NCBI GenBank assembly: GCA_002346625.1
Contig: DEAF01000010.1
Coordinates: 10,386 to 74,385, forward strand
Source: Gemmatimonadales bacterium UBA2989
GTDB lineage: Bacteria; Gemmatimonadota; Gemmatimonadetes; Longimicrobiales; Gaopeijiaceae
DNA length: 64,000 nt
Reading direction: 5' to 3'
A program made the translations under genes and the position numbers. The first letter of the stretch is position 1. The number at the start of each line of letters is the position of its first letter. The notes under the pieces are model-generated. The model ran no database searches, was not told the origin of the DNA, and saw nothing but the letters and a program-made list of their open reading frames with translations. This document shows, in pieces, positions 19,169-28,522 of the stretch.

Positions 19169-19660
19169 TTAGTCTGCCAATTTATGATGTACAGTATTGC
19201 CTTTTATAAGATCAACCACGTGTGACAAGATCCCCTCCAGAACTTTTAGGCCGTCCCGGACACCCCCAGGGCTTCCAGGGAGATTAGCCACAAAAGTTTT
19301 CCCTCGTGAACCAGCGAGTCCCCGTGAAAGCACGGCACTGGGAACCTCTGGAAGGCCATTTCGTCGCATAGCTTCAGCCAATCCTGGTGCTTCTTTATCA
19401 AGCACAATCCTAGTCGCCTCAGGAGTAACGTCTCTAGGTGAAAATCCAGTGCCACCAGTTGTTAGCACCACATCAACCTCTCCAGAGTCAACCCATGTCA
19501 CAAGCTGAGACACGATTTCTTGGATCTCATCGGCAACAATTATTCGATCTACAATTTCATAACTGAGTCTTACGCACCATTTTGCAATAATATCTCCACT
19601 CTTATCATCACGTTCGCCTTTGAAACAACCATCACTAACAGTCAAAATAGCTATTCTCAT
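19169..19660 (-). CDS. MogA/MoaB-family molybdopterin adenylyltransferase
   Basis: About 163 residues from the ATG at 19660. This start begins MRIAILTVSDGC, the normal N terminus of the family, and lies 20 bases after the gcvT stop with AAGG just before it. An upstream in-frame start at 19729 would add 23 residues overlapping gcvT. The molybdopterin-binding signature LTTGGTGFSPRDVTPEAT is intact. Family members adenylate molybdopterin in molybdenum cofactor synthesis; MogA and MoaB cannot be told apart with certainty here. It sits between gcvT and the sigma-54 activator, with no other moa gene in the window. Confidence 0.92.
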   Translation of the reverse strand: MRIAILTVSDGCFKGERDDKSGDIIAKWCVRLSYEIVDRIIVADEIQEIVSQLVTWVDSGEVDVVLTTGGTGFSPRDVTPEATRIVLDKEAPGLAEAMRRNGLPEVPSAVLSRGLAGSRGKTFVANLPGSPGGVRDGLKVLEGILSHVVDLIKGNTVHHKLAD

Positions 19661-19679
19661 AACCTTGATTCCACATCGC

Positions 19680-20789
19680 TCAGCGACGTACTGACCCTCC
19701 CTTATAGAAAGGCAAGCTCTGCACAACACCCGAAATCACTTTATTCCTCACCCGGATTCCAAGATTAGTACCCGGTATAGATAAATTGCTAGGCACATAA
19801 CCCATTGCAATGCCATAACCTAAAGTAGGGCTTAAAGTACCACTCGTGAGTTTTCCAACTTCTTCATTATTGTGCACAATAGGATATCCAGGACGTGGAA
19901 AGCCACGTTCTGTGAGTTTTATCCCTACCAGCTGACAGGACACACCATCTTTAGTCTGTCTGACAAGAACATCCCGGCCTAAAAAATCTTTTTTGTCCAG
20001 CTTAACTAACCAACCTAAACAGGACTCTAGTGGAGTGTGATCAGTATCCAGATCATTACCATAGAGGGCGAACCCCATCTCTAGACGTAGAGAGTCACGA
20101 GCCCCGAGACCAGCAGGTCGGATACCTATATTTTCCCCAACTTCTAAGAGCTTATTCCACATTGCAACAGCATCGCTTGACGCTACATATATTTCAAACC
20201 CATCTTCACCAGTGTATCCAGTACGACTAATGATTACTGAATGACCTCCGACATATCCTTCAATGAAACGATAGTACCTTAGTTCATCAATTCTTACATC
20301 TGTTAATGAGACAATGATTTCATGAGATCTAGGACCTTGGAGTGCAATAAGAGCAATATCCTCAGATTGATCTTCAAGCTTCAATTCCAAGCCATCAGCA
20401 TTACGATTCAGCCAATCCCAATCCTCATATCTACGCGAAGCATTTACAACAAGCATGTATTGATCTCTCATACGATATATGAGGAAGTCATCGATAATCC
20501 CGCCATTCTCAAGGCAAAGTGCGGTATATTGGCATTGGCCTACCTCTAGGTTTGACGCATCGTTAACACTAACCTTTTGTATAAAATCCAAAGCTTGAGG
20601 ACCCCAAGCCTTAAATTCTCCCATATGTGATGCATCAAATAGTCCGGCTGCCATGCGCACAGCTTCATGCTCAACTATGATCCCGTCCTTATAGTGAACA
20701 GGCATCTCGTATCCTGCAAAAGGAACCATCTTACCACCAAGTGCAATGTGCTCATGGTACAGTGGCGTCCGCTTCAGAGTATCTTCCAT
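19680..20789 (-). CDS. gcvT: Aminomethyltransferase (glycine cleavage T protein)
   Basis: 369 residues, folate-dependent T protein of the glycine cleavage system. It takes the aminomethyl group from lipoylated GcvH and makes methylene-tetrahydrofolate. The N-terminal GCV_T domain shows the FAGYEMPVHY and GLFDASHMGEF motifs, GLGARDSLRLEMG lies in the middle, and the C-terminal barrel ends near residue 365. gcvH and gcvP are not in the window. The upstream 199 bases hold a terminator and further inverted repeats, so it probably has its own promoter. Confidence 0.97.
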   Translation of the reverse strand: MEDTLKRTPLYHEHIALGGKMVPFAGYEMPVHYKDGIIVEHEAVRMAAGLFDASHMGEFKAWGPQALDFIQKVSVNDASNLEVGQCQYTALCLENGGIIDDFLIYRMRDQYMLVVNASRRYEDWDWLNRNADGLELKLEDQSEDIALIALQGPRSHEIIVSLTDVRIDELRYYRFIEGYVGGHSVIISRTGYTGEDGFEIYVASSDAVAMWNKLLEVGENIGIRPAGLGARDSLRLEMGFALYGNDLDTDHTPLESCLGWLVKLDKKDFLGRDVLVRQTKDGVSCQLVGIKLTERGFPRPGYPIVHNNEEVGKLTSGTLSPTLGYGIAMGYVPSNLSIPGTNLGIRVRNKVISGVVQSLPFYKGGSVRR

Positions 20790-20871
20790 TTTAACTAGGA
20801 TCCGAATTTCTGAAATCGTTAAATCGTTAATATGAGACTACGAATAACCTGTTAGAATAATTAATTATTAG

Positions 20872-20903
20872 AAAAAATAAGGTATCACAAGGAATATACC
20901 CTG
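20872..20903 (-). terminator. Terminator-like hairpin between xerC and gcvT
   Basis: Read on the minus strand, AGGGTAT and ATACCTT can pair (one G-U) around a 10-base loop and are followed by ATTTTTTC. It lies 86 bases after the xerC stop and 83 bases before the gcvT start. It most simply ends the topA-trmFO-xerC message, or it attenuates gcvT. Two more inverted repeats lie directly 5' to it (20901-20927). Confidence 0.5.
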
Positions 20904-20988
20904 GGTAGAGTTTCCAGCCATTATGGCAGTCTAGCACAACTACCTAGAAAAATAAAATCAATCCAATATAGTTTTTAACAACAAACAA

Positions 20989-21927
20989 TTAGGATCGTGG
21001 ATGAGCTTCACGATATACCTTAAGAAGCCTTTCCTTGGAAGTGTGAGTGTACAATTGAGTGGTGGACAAAGATTCGTGGCCAAGTAACTCTTTTACAGCC
21101 ATCAAATCAGCTCCAGCATCTAAAAGATGAGTGGCAAAACTGTGACGGATTGAGTGTACACTCAATCCATCTCCAATAGCTGCATCGTTCAGAAGACTCC
21201 TTACAACCTTCTGGATAGATCGTCTTGAGAGCCTCTGACCCTTGGGATTAAGAAAGAGAGCTTCCTCATATAGGGATCTGGATTTCTCGGCAACCTCTTT
21301 ACGAAAAGGAAAGTACCGATCCAAAGCTCGATCCGCCGCACTCGTTAGAGGAATAATACGTTCCTTTTTCCCTTTGCCCATAACTTTGAGTTGGTTCCTT
21401 GAAGAGTCGACATCGAGGACATTCAAACCATGGATTTCTGCTAACCTTATACCACTTCCATATAGGAGTTCAAGGATTGCTAGATTCCTTGTACCATGAT
21501 GTGTTTGTTCGGCCGCTTTTTTCTCTGCCACTGTAAAAACAGGCATTAAATCAGATTTGCTGACGTGTCCAGGAAGTTTCTTGTCAAGTTTAGGAGTATG
21601 AAGAGTTCGGGTAGGATCCACACTAATCTGCTCTTCAAGATTAAGAAAGCGATAGAAAGTTCTTACAGCAGAAAGTTTTCTTGCCACTGTACGCCTTCCA
21701 AGACCCTTGCGTCCACACCATCCCATAAAACCACGCAAATCTAGGCGGTCTATCCCAGACCAATGCCATTTACGTCCACCAATATGTTCGTCCAAAAATG
21801 TAATAAGATCGGTAATATCTTTTTGATAGGATATCACAGTACGTGGAGAGAGATTACGTTCGTGCTCAAGATAGCGGAGGAATTTCATGACGTTTTGATC
21901 CATCTTAGCACTCAAATGTCTTATCAC
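20989..21927 (-). CDS. xerC: Tyrosine recombinase XerC-like
   Basis: 312 residues. An N-terminal SAM-like core-binding domain (about 12-100) precedes the catalytic domain, in which all six recombinase residues are visible: Arg in GSGIRLAEI, Lys in GKGKKER, His and Arg in HSIRHSFATHLL, His in LLGHES and Tyr in TTQLYTH. It resolves chromosome dimers at dif with a partner recombinase. The GTG start overlaps the trmFO TGA (GTGA), so it is translationally coupled; ATG codons a few residues in are alternatives. The topA-trmFO-xerC order supports a housekeeping Xer rather than a phage or integron integrase. The hslVU genes that often follow are absent. Confidence 0.93.
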   Translation of the reverse strand: MIRHLSAKMDQNVMKFLRYLEHERNLSPRTVISYQKDITDLITFLDEHIGGRKWHWSGIDRLDLRGFMGWCGRKGLGRRTVARKLSAVRTFYRFLNLEEQISVDPTRTLHTPKLDKKLPGHVSKSDLMPVFTVAEKKAAEQTHHGTRNLAILELLYGSGIRLAEIHGLNVLDVDSSRNQLKVMGKGKKERIIPLTSAADRALDRYFPFRKEVAEKSRSLYEEALFLNPKGQRLSRRSIQKVVRSLLNDAAIGDGLSVHSIRHSFATHLLDAGADLMAVKELLGHESLSTTQLYTHTSKERLLKVYREAHPRS

Positions 21928-23270
21928 CCTATGGACATTTCAATAGAAGAATATGATCGGCCCGCTATACCGTTAGACTTCATCCAATTTTCAAAATCCA
22001 AAGTAGCTCTCTCAGCTAACATCTCCCGCTTCTGATTCTTGTTTTTTACAGGCTTGTCCAGAGGATCGACCAATCCCCAATTAGAGTTCATAGGCTGAAA
22101 ACTTGAAGGGTCACTATCTCTAAGGTATCTATACAAACCCCCTATCATAGTTGTAGGGGGAGGAATTACATCTTTTTTACCCGAAAGCAACCTAGTGATA
22201 TTGATACCTGCTAGTATACCACTTGCAGCAGACTCTGTATAACCTTCTACTCCCGTGAGTTGCCCAGCAAATATAAGGTTCGGATATTCTTTTAAAGAAC
22301 CATAAGGAGTCAGACAGCTGGGAAAGTTAAGATAAGAATTGCGGTGGATTGATCCCCACCTTAGAAATTCGCAATTGGCAAGTCCAGGAATAAGCCTAAA
22401 TACCTTTTTCTGCTCTCCAATGCGGAGCCTGGTCTGAAAGCCAACTAAATTCCACATCTGTCCAGCTCGGTCTTCACGTCGCAACTGAACTACAGCGTAA
22501 GGACGCTTTCCACTACGAGGATCAACGATCCCGATAGGTTTCATAGGACCAAAGCGAAGTGTGTCTTTACCCCTAGATGCCATAACCTCGACAGGCAAAC
22601 AACCTTCAAAATAAGGAACCGCATCCCAATCGTGACTCTCACTCACATCTGCTCCGACTAGAGATTCGACAAACTCTAAATAATCCTCTTTAGACATGGG
22701 ACAGTTGAGATAATCATTGTCTTCTTCAAAACGACCTCCCTTAAAAACAACTTTACTGTCCAGAGAATCATGATGAATTATCGGTGCGATAGCATCGTAA
22801 AAAAATAGGCCTTGGTCACCTAAGGCCTTCCGAATATCATCGCTCAGTGAATCAGAAGTTAGAGGGCCAGTAGCAACTACGGCGGGTTCTTCCGGTAATT
22901 TAGTAAACTCTTTACGAATAACTTCTATTTTGTTGTGTGAGGTGACCAACTTGGTCATGTTTTGTGCAAAAAGATTCCTATCAACAGCCAAAGCAGAACC
23001 CGCAGGTACACTTGTCGCATCAGCCGAATCGAGAAGCACGGAACCAAGTGCACGCATCTCTCTTTTAAGTTGTCCGTGTGCGTTAGTGGGATTTTTGCTT
23101 TTAAAAGAATTAGTACAAACGAGTTCGCCAAGATTATCACTCTTGTGAGCTTCTGTTTTCCGTAACGGCCTCATTTCGCACAATGTGACAAAATATCCAC
23201 GGCTTGCGATCTGTAAGGCGGCTTCACAGCCAGCAAGCCCACCCCCTACTACAATGACTCGATCCTTCAC
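21924..23270 (-). CDS. trmFO: Folate-dependent tRNA (uracil-54-C5)-methyltransferase
   Basis: 448-residue FAD protein that methylates U54 in the tRNA T-loop using methylene-THF and FADH2. It has the N-terminal dinucleotide-binding GGGLAGCEAAL (9-19), the HKSDNLGELVCTNS segment with Cys52 and a second cysteine in FEGCLPVEVMA. These match the two nucleophilic cysteines known in TrmFO. The start is GTG with AGGAA immediately upstream. It lies 30 bases after topA and overlaps xerC. TrmFO is found in organisms lacking the SAM-dependent TrmA. Confidence 0.97.
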   Translation of the reverse strand: MKDRVIVVGGGLAGCEAALQIASRGYFVTLCEMRPLRKTEAHKSDNLGELVCTNSFKSKNPTNAHGQLKREMRALGSVLLDSADATSVPAGSALAVDRNLFAQNMTKLVTSHNKIEVIRKEFTKLPEEPAVVATGPLTSDSLSDDIRKALGDQGLFFYDAIAPIIHHDSLDSKVVFKGGRFEEDNDYLNCPMSKEDYLEFVESLVGADVSESHDWDAVPYFEGCLPVEVMASRGKDTLRFGPMKPIGIVDPRSGKRPYAVVQLRREDRAGQMWNLVGFQTRLRIGEQKKVFRLIPGLANCEFLRWGSIHRNSYLNFPSCLTPYGSLKEYPNLIFAGQLTGVEGYTESAASGILAGINITRLLSGKKDVIPPPTTMIGGLYRYLRDSDPSSFQPMNSNWGLVDPLDKPVKNKNQKREMLAERATLDFENWMKSNGIAGRSYSSIEMSIG

Positions 23271-23300
23271 AATTCCTATACGATCCCGTTTAAAAAACAG

Positions 23301-25793
23301 TTAATTCTTACGACGCCTGCGACTACCGGACTTCTTTCTAATAGCTGCCTGAATAAGAAGTTCAACGGCCTCATCTATGGTTAAATCTTCAGGCTCTTTG
23401 CCTTTCCCTAGGCTAGCATTCACCTCTCCGTCAGTAACATAAGGACCATAACGACCAGAAATAACCTCCAGAACAGCGCCTGATTCAGGATGTATACCAA
23501 GCTCTTTAAGTACAGATCTTCCAGGTTTCTTCTGATTTAAGAGTTGAACAGCTTCTTCGATATCTACTGTGAACACATGATCTTCCTTGGAAAGACTTGC
23601 AAATTTCTTTCCTCGACGTACAAAGGGTCCATATCTCCCGATTCCGGCCACAACCTCTTCGCCGGAAACGGGATCTATACCTAAAGAACGAGGCAAGGAA
23701 AGCAGACGAAGAGCTTCATCAAGTTCTACATCTTCAATATTTTTATCTTTAGCAAGGCTAACTCTTTTAGGTTTTTCGCTATCTTTACCATCACCAAGTT
23801 GAACATATGGACCGTAAGGTCCTACCTTAACAAGTATGGGCATCCCCGTATCCTTGCCGCTATCCAAAACAATTTCCTCTGCAGGCCCATCCAGTGGACG
23901 AGTACCTGTACAATCAGGATACCCTGAACATCCTAGGAAACGACCAAAACGGTTCCAGCGAACTTGCATGGGACGTCCACAAACATCACAAGTCTCCCCT
24001 ACTACTGCGAGAATCTCTTTGACTATTTCCTCAGTACGAGATTTGCCCTGTTCAAGTTGGATTTGAAAAGGTGGATAGAATTTACCAAGCAAGGCTTGCC
24101 ACTGGAGATCCCCCTCTTCCACTCTGTCCAGTTCATTTTCCATTTTGCTTGTAAAATCCACATCAAAGATATTTGGGAAAACCCTACTAAGAAGCTGGGA
24201 AACCGTGTCTCCTAGGGGAGTTGGACAAAAGCGTTTTGCTTCCAAGTCTACATATCCACGATCCTGAATAGTGGAGATTATCTGGGCGTATGTAGATGGT
24301 CGACCAACTCCTAATTTCTCTAATTCACGTACGAGTGAAGCCTCGCTAAATCGAGGCGGAGGTTGAGTGAAGTGTTGTTTAGGATTGATTGCTTCAAGAG
24401 CAGCTTGATCACCTATATTCAGATCCGGTAGCGGATCCAGATCATCTAGACGACGATGTTCTCCATCCTCTGTAGCTTCAAGATATAGACGTGTGAATCC
24501 TTGAAACTTTACTATAGATCCAGTAGACCTAAAAATATATTCTCGCCCACTAGCTCCTTTTAGATGAAAATCTACAGTAGTCGTATCATGAATAGCAGAC
24601 GACATTTGGCTCGCCACAAAACGAAGCCAGATTAGATCATACAGACGAGCCTCATCATGCCCTAAGAAAGATTTTATATCATTTGGATGTTCAGCCACAT
24701 CAGTAGGACGAACCGCTTCATGAGCTTCCTGTGCACTTTTCTGCCGCTTCCCTGGCCATCGCCTTGGTTTATCAGGAAGATATTCATCACCTATATTTTC
24801 CTGAACCCATGTGCGAGCTTGATTAATAGCTTCGTCAGACACTCTCGTGGAGTCAGTCCTGATATATGTGATTAGGCCCACGGGGCCACGTTTTCCCAGT
24901 TCTACTCCCTCAAAAAGTCTCTGGGCAATAGTCATAGTTCGTCTTGCAGAGAAACCAAACCTCTTAGCGGCTTCCTGTTGGAGCGTAGACGTAGTAAAGG
25001 GTGGGGTTGGATTCTTCCTACGCTCTCTTCTCTTAACATGAGTTACACGAAAATCAAGTTTTTTGACTTCCCTAACTACTTCTCCTGCCAATTCTTCGTT
25101 ACCCAGGGTAAAAGAACTGCCATCTATCTTGTGCAACTTTGCCTCGTAGGATCGACCGTCTGCTACCTGGGTAGAATCATCCATTTCGTGGAGAACAGCT
25201 GTGACAGACCAATACTCTGTAGAATCAAAAGCTTGGATTTCACCTTCACGTTCACAGATAAGCCTCAGAGCGACTGTCTGGACACGCCCGGCCGAAAGTC
25301 CTGGACGAATTGGTTTCCACAAGAAAGGGCTGACTTGATAGCCTACCAATCGATCCAAAATCCGACGAGCCTGTTGTGCTTCCACCTTATGCATATCCAA
25401 CTGCCCTGGATTTTCTAAAGCTTGTTGCACAGATTTTTTAGTGATTTCCCAGAAATTTACCCTTTGAAATCGTCCTTCGTTTTCCTCTATGCCGAGTTGA
25501 TGTGCCACATGGTAAGCGATAGCCTCCCCTTCCCGGTCCGGATCAGTTGCAAGTATGATATTACTCGCTTTCTTAGCCTTTCCCTTTAACTCCTTTATAA
25601 TCTTACCTTTACCCTGGATTGTGACGTATTTCGGTTCAAAACCATCATCTACATCCACACCCAATTCTTTCTTTGGAAGATCACGCACATGGCCCACTGA
25701 AGCGGCAACGTCATAGTCACTCCCCAGATAACTACTAATAGTTCTTGCCTTTGCAGGAGATTCCACTATGACTAAGTCTTTAGCTTTGAGCAT
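23301..25793 (-). CDS. topA: DNA topoisomerase I
   Basis: 830-residue type IA topoisomerase. The N-terminal TOPRIM domain begins at IVESPAKA and has the metal-binding DPDRE (D84, D86). The active-site tyrosine is Y310 in GLITYIRTDS. One C4 zinc finger (CDVCGRP...CSGYPDC, about 610-640) is followed by three topoisomerase C-terminal repeats with GPYGPYV, GRYGPFV and GRYGPYV cores, then a basic KKSGSRRRRKN tail. It relaxes negative supercoils. It is followed by trmFO after 30 bases and preceded by aroK by only 9 bases. Confidence 0.98.
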   Translation of the reverse strand: MLKAKDLVIVESPAKARTISSYLGSDYDVAASVGHVRDLPKKELGVDVDDGFEPKYVTIQGKGKIIKELKGKAKKASNIILATDPDREGEAIAYHVAHQLGIEENEGRFQRVNFWEITKKSVQQALENPGQLDMHKVEAQQARRILDRLVGYQVSPFLWKPIRPGLSAGRVQTVALRLICEREGEIQAFDSTEYWSVTAVLHEMDDSTQVADGRSYEAKLHKIDGSSFTLGNEELAGEVVREVKKLDFRVTHVKRRERRKNPTPPFTTSTLQQEAAKRFGFSARRTMTIAQRLFEGVELGKRGPVGLITYIRTDSTRVSDEAINQARTWVQENIGDEYLPDKPRRWPGKRQKSAQEAHEAVRPTDVAEHPNDIKSFLGHDEARLYDLIWLRFVASQMSSAIHDTTTVDFHLKGASGREYIFRSTGSIVKFQGFTRLYLEATEDGEHRRLDDLDPLPDLNIGDQAALEAINPKQHFTQPPPRFSEASLVRELEKLGVGRPSTYAQIISTIQDRGYVDLEAKRFCPTPLGDTVSQLLSRVFPNIFDVDFTSKMENELDRVEEGDLQWQALLGKFYPPFQIQLEQGKSRTEEIVKEILAVVGETCDVCGRPMQVRWNRFGRFLGCSGYPDCTGTRPLDGPAEEIVLDSGKDTGMPILVKVGPYGPYVQLGDGKDSEKPKRVSLAKDKNIEDVELDEALRLLSLPRSLGIDPVSGEEVVAGIGRYGPFVRRGKKFASLSKEDHVFTVDIEEAVQLLNQKKPGRSVLKELGIHPESGAVLEVISGRYGPYVTDGEVNASLGKGKEPEDLTIDEAVELLIQAAIRKKSGSRRRRKN

Positions 25794-25802
25794 TATAACA
25801 AT

Positions 25803-26342
25803 CTATTCTTGATCTTTTTGATCTATAACGATATTCATGATTTTCGTAGCTAAGTTAGAAGTATAGCAATTATCTGAGTTTAGGGTTATTTGTGCTCTTC
25901 CGTATAGGTCTTCACGTTGTTCTAGTAACTTTATAGCACTACCTAAAGGATCTTCACCTTCCAGCATAGGACGAGTCGGCCCTCCGCTAGATGCACGTTT
26001 AACTGCAACCTCAGGTGATACTCGCAACCAAATACTGAGGGTGCCATCAGGTACACACTCCCAGTTTCCTGGTCTCGATGGCCAACCACCCCCACTGGAT
26101 AAAACAACCTGTTCTTCTTGGAACAACTCCAGGGCCAAATCTGACTCGAGTTTTCTAAAGTGCTCTTCGCCATCTCGACAGAATATCTCTGAGATCGTCA
26201 CCCCGGTCCTGTCCTCTATAATAGAATCGAAATCGTGAAACTTCCATTCCAGTAAATTTGCTAATTCTTGTCCTACACTAGTTTTTCCGCTAGCCATAAA
26301 TCCAACAATTAAAATGCGGCGAATAGGATCAACGGCTACCAT
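25803..26342 (-). CDS. aroK: Shikimate kinase
   Basis: About 179 residues from the ATG at 26342; a GTG four codons upstream (26354) is an alternative that would overlap aroC by 26 rather than 14 bases. It has the P-loop GFMASGKT, the shikimate-binding Asp in FHDFDS, Arg in FRKLES, the SSGGGWP motif and the RPMLEG lid arginine. It phosphorylates shikimate in the aromatic amino acid pathway. Overlap with the upstream aroC implies translational coupling. Confidence 0.94.
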   Translation of the reverse strand: MVAVDPIRRILIVGFMASGKTSVGQELANLLEWKFHDFDSIIEDRTGVTISEIFCRDGEEHFRKLESDLALELFQEEQVVLSSGGGWPSRPGNWECVPDGTLSIWLRVSPEVAVKRASSGGPTRPMLEGEDPLGSAIKLLEQREDLYGRAQITLNSDNCYTSNLATKIMNIVIDQKDQE

Positions 26343-27537
26343 ACCCACGCTCACTTAGATATGTAACGTAGGAATCGAAGTTGCGACGAAGCTCACTCAT
26401 GGAGTCTCCTCCAAATTTCTCGAGAAACGCTTCCGTAATAACAATGGCAACCATGGCTTCGCCCACTACAGCTGCAGCAGGAACCGCACACACATCACTT
26501 CTTTCAACAGCTGCATCCGCAACAGATCCATCACGCATATCCACACTGGGCAAGCGTTTACGTAATGTGGAGATAGGCTTCATCGCTGCTCGTACAACTA
26601 GCTGTTCTCCTGTCGTCACGCCCCCCTCTAAACCTCCAGCTCTATTGGATGTGCGTCCGATACCACCAGATCTACTAGCTTCCTCTCTGGCAACTATTGG
26701 ATCATGTACTTGTGAGCCTGGATACCGTGTCCCTTCAAAACCCATCCCAATCTCCACCCCCTTGATGGCATGTATAGACATTACTGAGCCGGCTAAACGA
26801 CCATCGAGCTTAGCATCGTAGGACACATAGCTACCTAAACCAACTGGAAGTCCCTGAACAACAACCTCAAATATTCCTCCGAGTGTGTCTCCATCCTCTT
26901 TAGCCTGATCAATAGTTTCCATCATTTTAATCGCAGCATCGTTATCTAATGTGCGTAGTGGAGAATCATCCACAGCTTTGTTAATATCTTCAGGGAATTC
27001 GGAAGGAGCTTGGGCATTCACTGATCCTATAGATGTAACATGGCTCCCGATACTTACACCAAATTGTGACAAAAGAGTTTTACAAACAGCGCCACAAGCT
27101 ACTCTGGCAGCGGTTTCACGAGCACTAGCACGCTCAAGGATATCACGTGTATCACGACGATCATACTTAAGCAGACCTACTAGGTCAGCATGCCCAGGCC
27201 TCGGTAAATAAAGAGCCTTCAGAGCTTTAGGATTACCATCAGGATCAGGTGGTAACGGAGACATCGCCTCTTGCCAATTTTCCCAATCCCGATTCCAGAT
27301 GATCATGGAAATCGGAGATCCAATAGTTTCCCCTAAGCGTACCCCCGAAATAAGTTCAGCTTGATCTGATTCTATCTGCATACGACGTCCACGTCCGTAC
27401 CCGCCTTGACGTCGCTTAAGCTCAGGGTCCACATCTCGCTTCATTTCTAGAGGTAACCCTGCAGGAATCCCTTCCAGAATCGTAGTGAGTCCACGACCAT
27501 GCGACTCTCCTGAAGTACGGAATGAAAAAGATTTCAT
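26329..27537 (-). CDS. aroC: Chorismate synthase
   Basis: 402 residues, FMN-dependent, converting EPSP to chorismate. The GRGRRMQIESDQAELISGVR segment, the RPGHADL motif and the GGVTTGEQLVVRAAMKP region are family hallmarks. N-terminal SFRTSGESHG matches the canonical start. AGGAG lies 7 bases before the ATG. A perfect 10-bp hairpin sits 22 bases upstream. aroC and aroK form a small shikimate-pathway unit leading into topA. Confidence 0.97.
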   Translation of the reverse strand: MKSFSFRTSGESHGRGLTTILEGIPAGLPLEMKRDVDPELKRRQGGYGRGRRMQIESDQAELISGVRLGETIGSPISMIIWNRDWENWQEAMSPLPPDPDGNPKALKALYLPRPGHADLVGLLKYDRRDTRDILERASARETAARVACGAVCKTLLSQFGVSIGSHVTSIGSVNAQAPSEFPEDINKAVDDSPLRTLDNDAAIKMMETIDQAKEDGDTLGGIFEVVVQGLPVGLGSYVSYDAKLDGRLAGSVMSIHAIKGVEIGMGFEGTRYPGSQVHDPIVAREEASRSGGIGRTSNRAGGLEGGVTTGEQLVVRAAMKPISTLRKRLPSVDMRDGSVADAAVERSDVCAVPAAAVVGEAMVAIVITEAFLEKFGGDSMSELRRNFDSYVTYLSERGYGSR

Positions 27538-27559
27538 ATGATTGGCTCCTGAGCATTAT

Positions 27560-27585
27560 CTATCCTGGGACAAACCCCAGGATAG
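27560..27585 (-). promoter_or_regulatory. Perfect hairpin in the aroC leader
   Basis: CTATCCTGGG and its exact complement flank a 6-base loop, ending 22 bases before the aroC ATG and just upstream of its ribosome binding site. On the minus strand no T-run follows, so it is not a standard intrinsic terminator. It may be an mRNA-stabilising or translation-control structure, or a protein binding site. The role is inferred from position only. Confidence 0.4.
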
Positions 27586-27693
27586 TTTGGAACGATAAAC
27601 GGAACCCCCCCTAGAAGTCTACCCACAAGGTTTCCTGATCCGAGAGAAAACAATTATTACTACACAGACAAATTTTATCTTAATACATCAAGA

Positions 27694-28509
27694 TTATGGT
27701 ATCCTGCTTTCCCAAGGTTGGATCTGGGGAGGACTCCAGGGCTCCAATTGGGAGCCTATAAGGTTGGATCGTAAGATATGGTAGATAGCCGCTAAACCAT
27801 CCTTCCATGTGATCTTCTTTCCTTCAGCATAAGACCTGCCGTTATAGCTGATAGGCATCTCATATATCCTAGCCTTAGCCTTAGCAAGAAGAGCTGTAAC
27901 TTCAGGCTCGAATCCAAATCGTTTCGCACTCAAAGGCAAGGACTTCAGTAAATCTGCATGAACAATCTTATAGCACGTTTCCATATCCGTAAGATTTAGA
28001 TCGGTGAATATGTTACTAAGTAGGGTTAGAAAACGATTGCCTATCATATGCCAAAAAAATAAGACCCTATGAGGCCCTCCCAGAAAACGTGATCCGTAAA
28101 CAGCATCGGCCTTACCTGATAGAATAGGCTCTATAAGCATGGGAAGTTCAAAAGGATCGTATTCTAGATCCGCATCCTGGATGGCTATTATGTCACCTGT
28201 GGCAGCTTCAAATCCAGCCCTCAAAGCAGCACCCTTGCCTTGATTAACTTCCTGAAACAACAAAACATTTATAACACCCTCTAACTTGAGATTATTGAGC
28301 AGATCACAAGTGCCGTCTGTAGAACCATCATCTATAACGACGATTTCGATATCTAAAGGAACCTTGTGAACACGCCGGATAATTTTATCTACAGTGTTGA
28401 TTTCGTTGTATACGGGAATGATGACTGAAAGCTTTACATATTCCCAGACAAGATCAGAGTGTTCTTCGGATTTAATATCAAAAGATCTTAGTGCATTCAT
28501 AGCATTCAT
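27694..28509 (-). CDS. Family 2 glycosyltransferase (DPM1-like)
   Basis: 271 residues with a GT-A fold of the dolichol-phosphate mannosyltransferase-like group. Motifs are SVIIPVYNE, VIDDGSTDGT, the metal-binding QDADLEYDP and YGSRFLGG. There are no C-terminal membrane spans, so it is a soluble or peripheral enzyme, likely transferring sugar to a polyprenyl phosphate or glycolipid. The start is uncertain: two in-frame ATGs lie within the first four codons, and the conserved domain begins only at residue 28. It starts 13 bases after the flavin reductase gene in the same direction. Confidence 0.9.
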   Translation of the reverse strand: MNAMNALRSFDIKSEEHSDLVWEYVKLSVIIPVYNEINTVDKIIRRVHKVPLDIEIVVIDDGSTDGTCDLLNNLKLEGVINVLLFQEVNQGKGAALRAGFEAATGDIIAIQDADLEYDPFELPMLIEPILSGKADAVYGSRFLGGPHRVLFFWHMIGNRFLTLLSNIFTDLNLTDMETCYKIVHADLLKSLPLSAKRFGFEPEVTALLAKAKARIYEMPISYNGRSYAEGKKITWKDGLAAIYHILRSNLIGSQLEPWSPPQIQPWESRIP

Positions 28510-28522
28510 CCGAAAATATGAG

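Noticed and set aside
20885..20935. Purine-riboswitch-like CUACC segment upstream of gcvT
   Set aside because: Only a few bases match; the P2/P3 hairpins with kissing loops that define the purine class are not formed by this sequence.
20989..21927. Tyrosine recombinase as a mobile-element integrase
   Set aside because: The topA-trmFO-xerC context, translational coupling to trmFO and absence of att-like repeats or phage genes favour a housekeeping Xer recombinase.
24978..25418. Longer open frames antisense to topA, aroC and dapF (for example 26381-26821 and 35535-35945)
   Set aside because: They lie wholly inside well-supported genes on the other strand and have compositions expected from antisense shadows.
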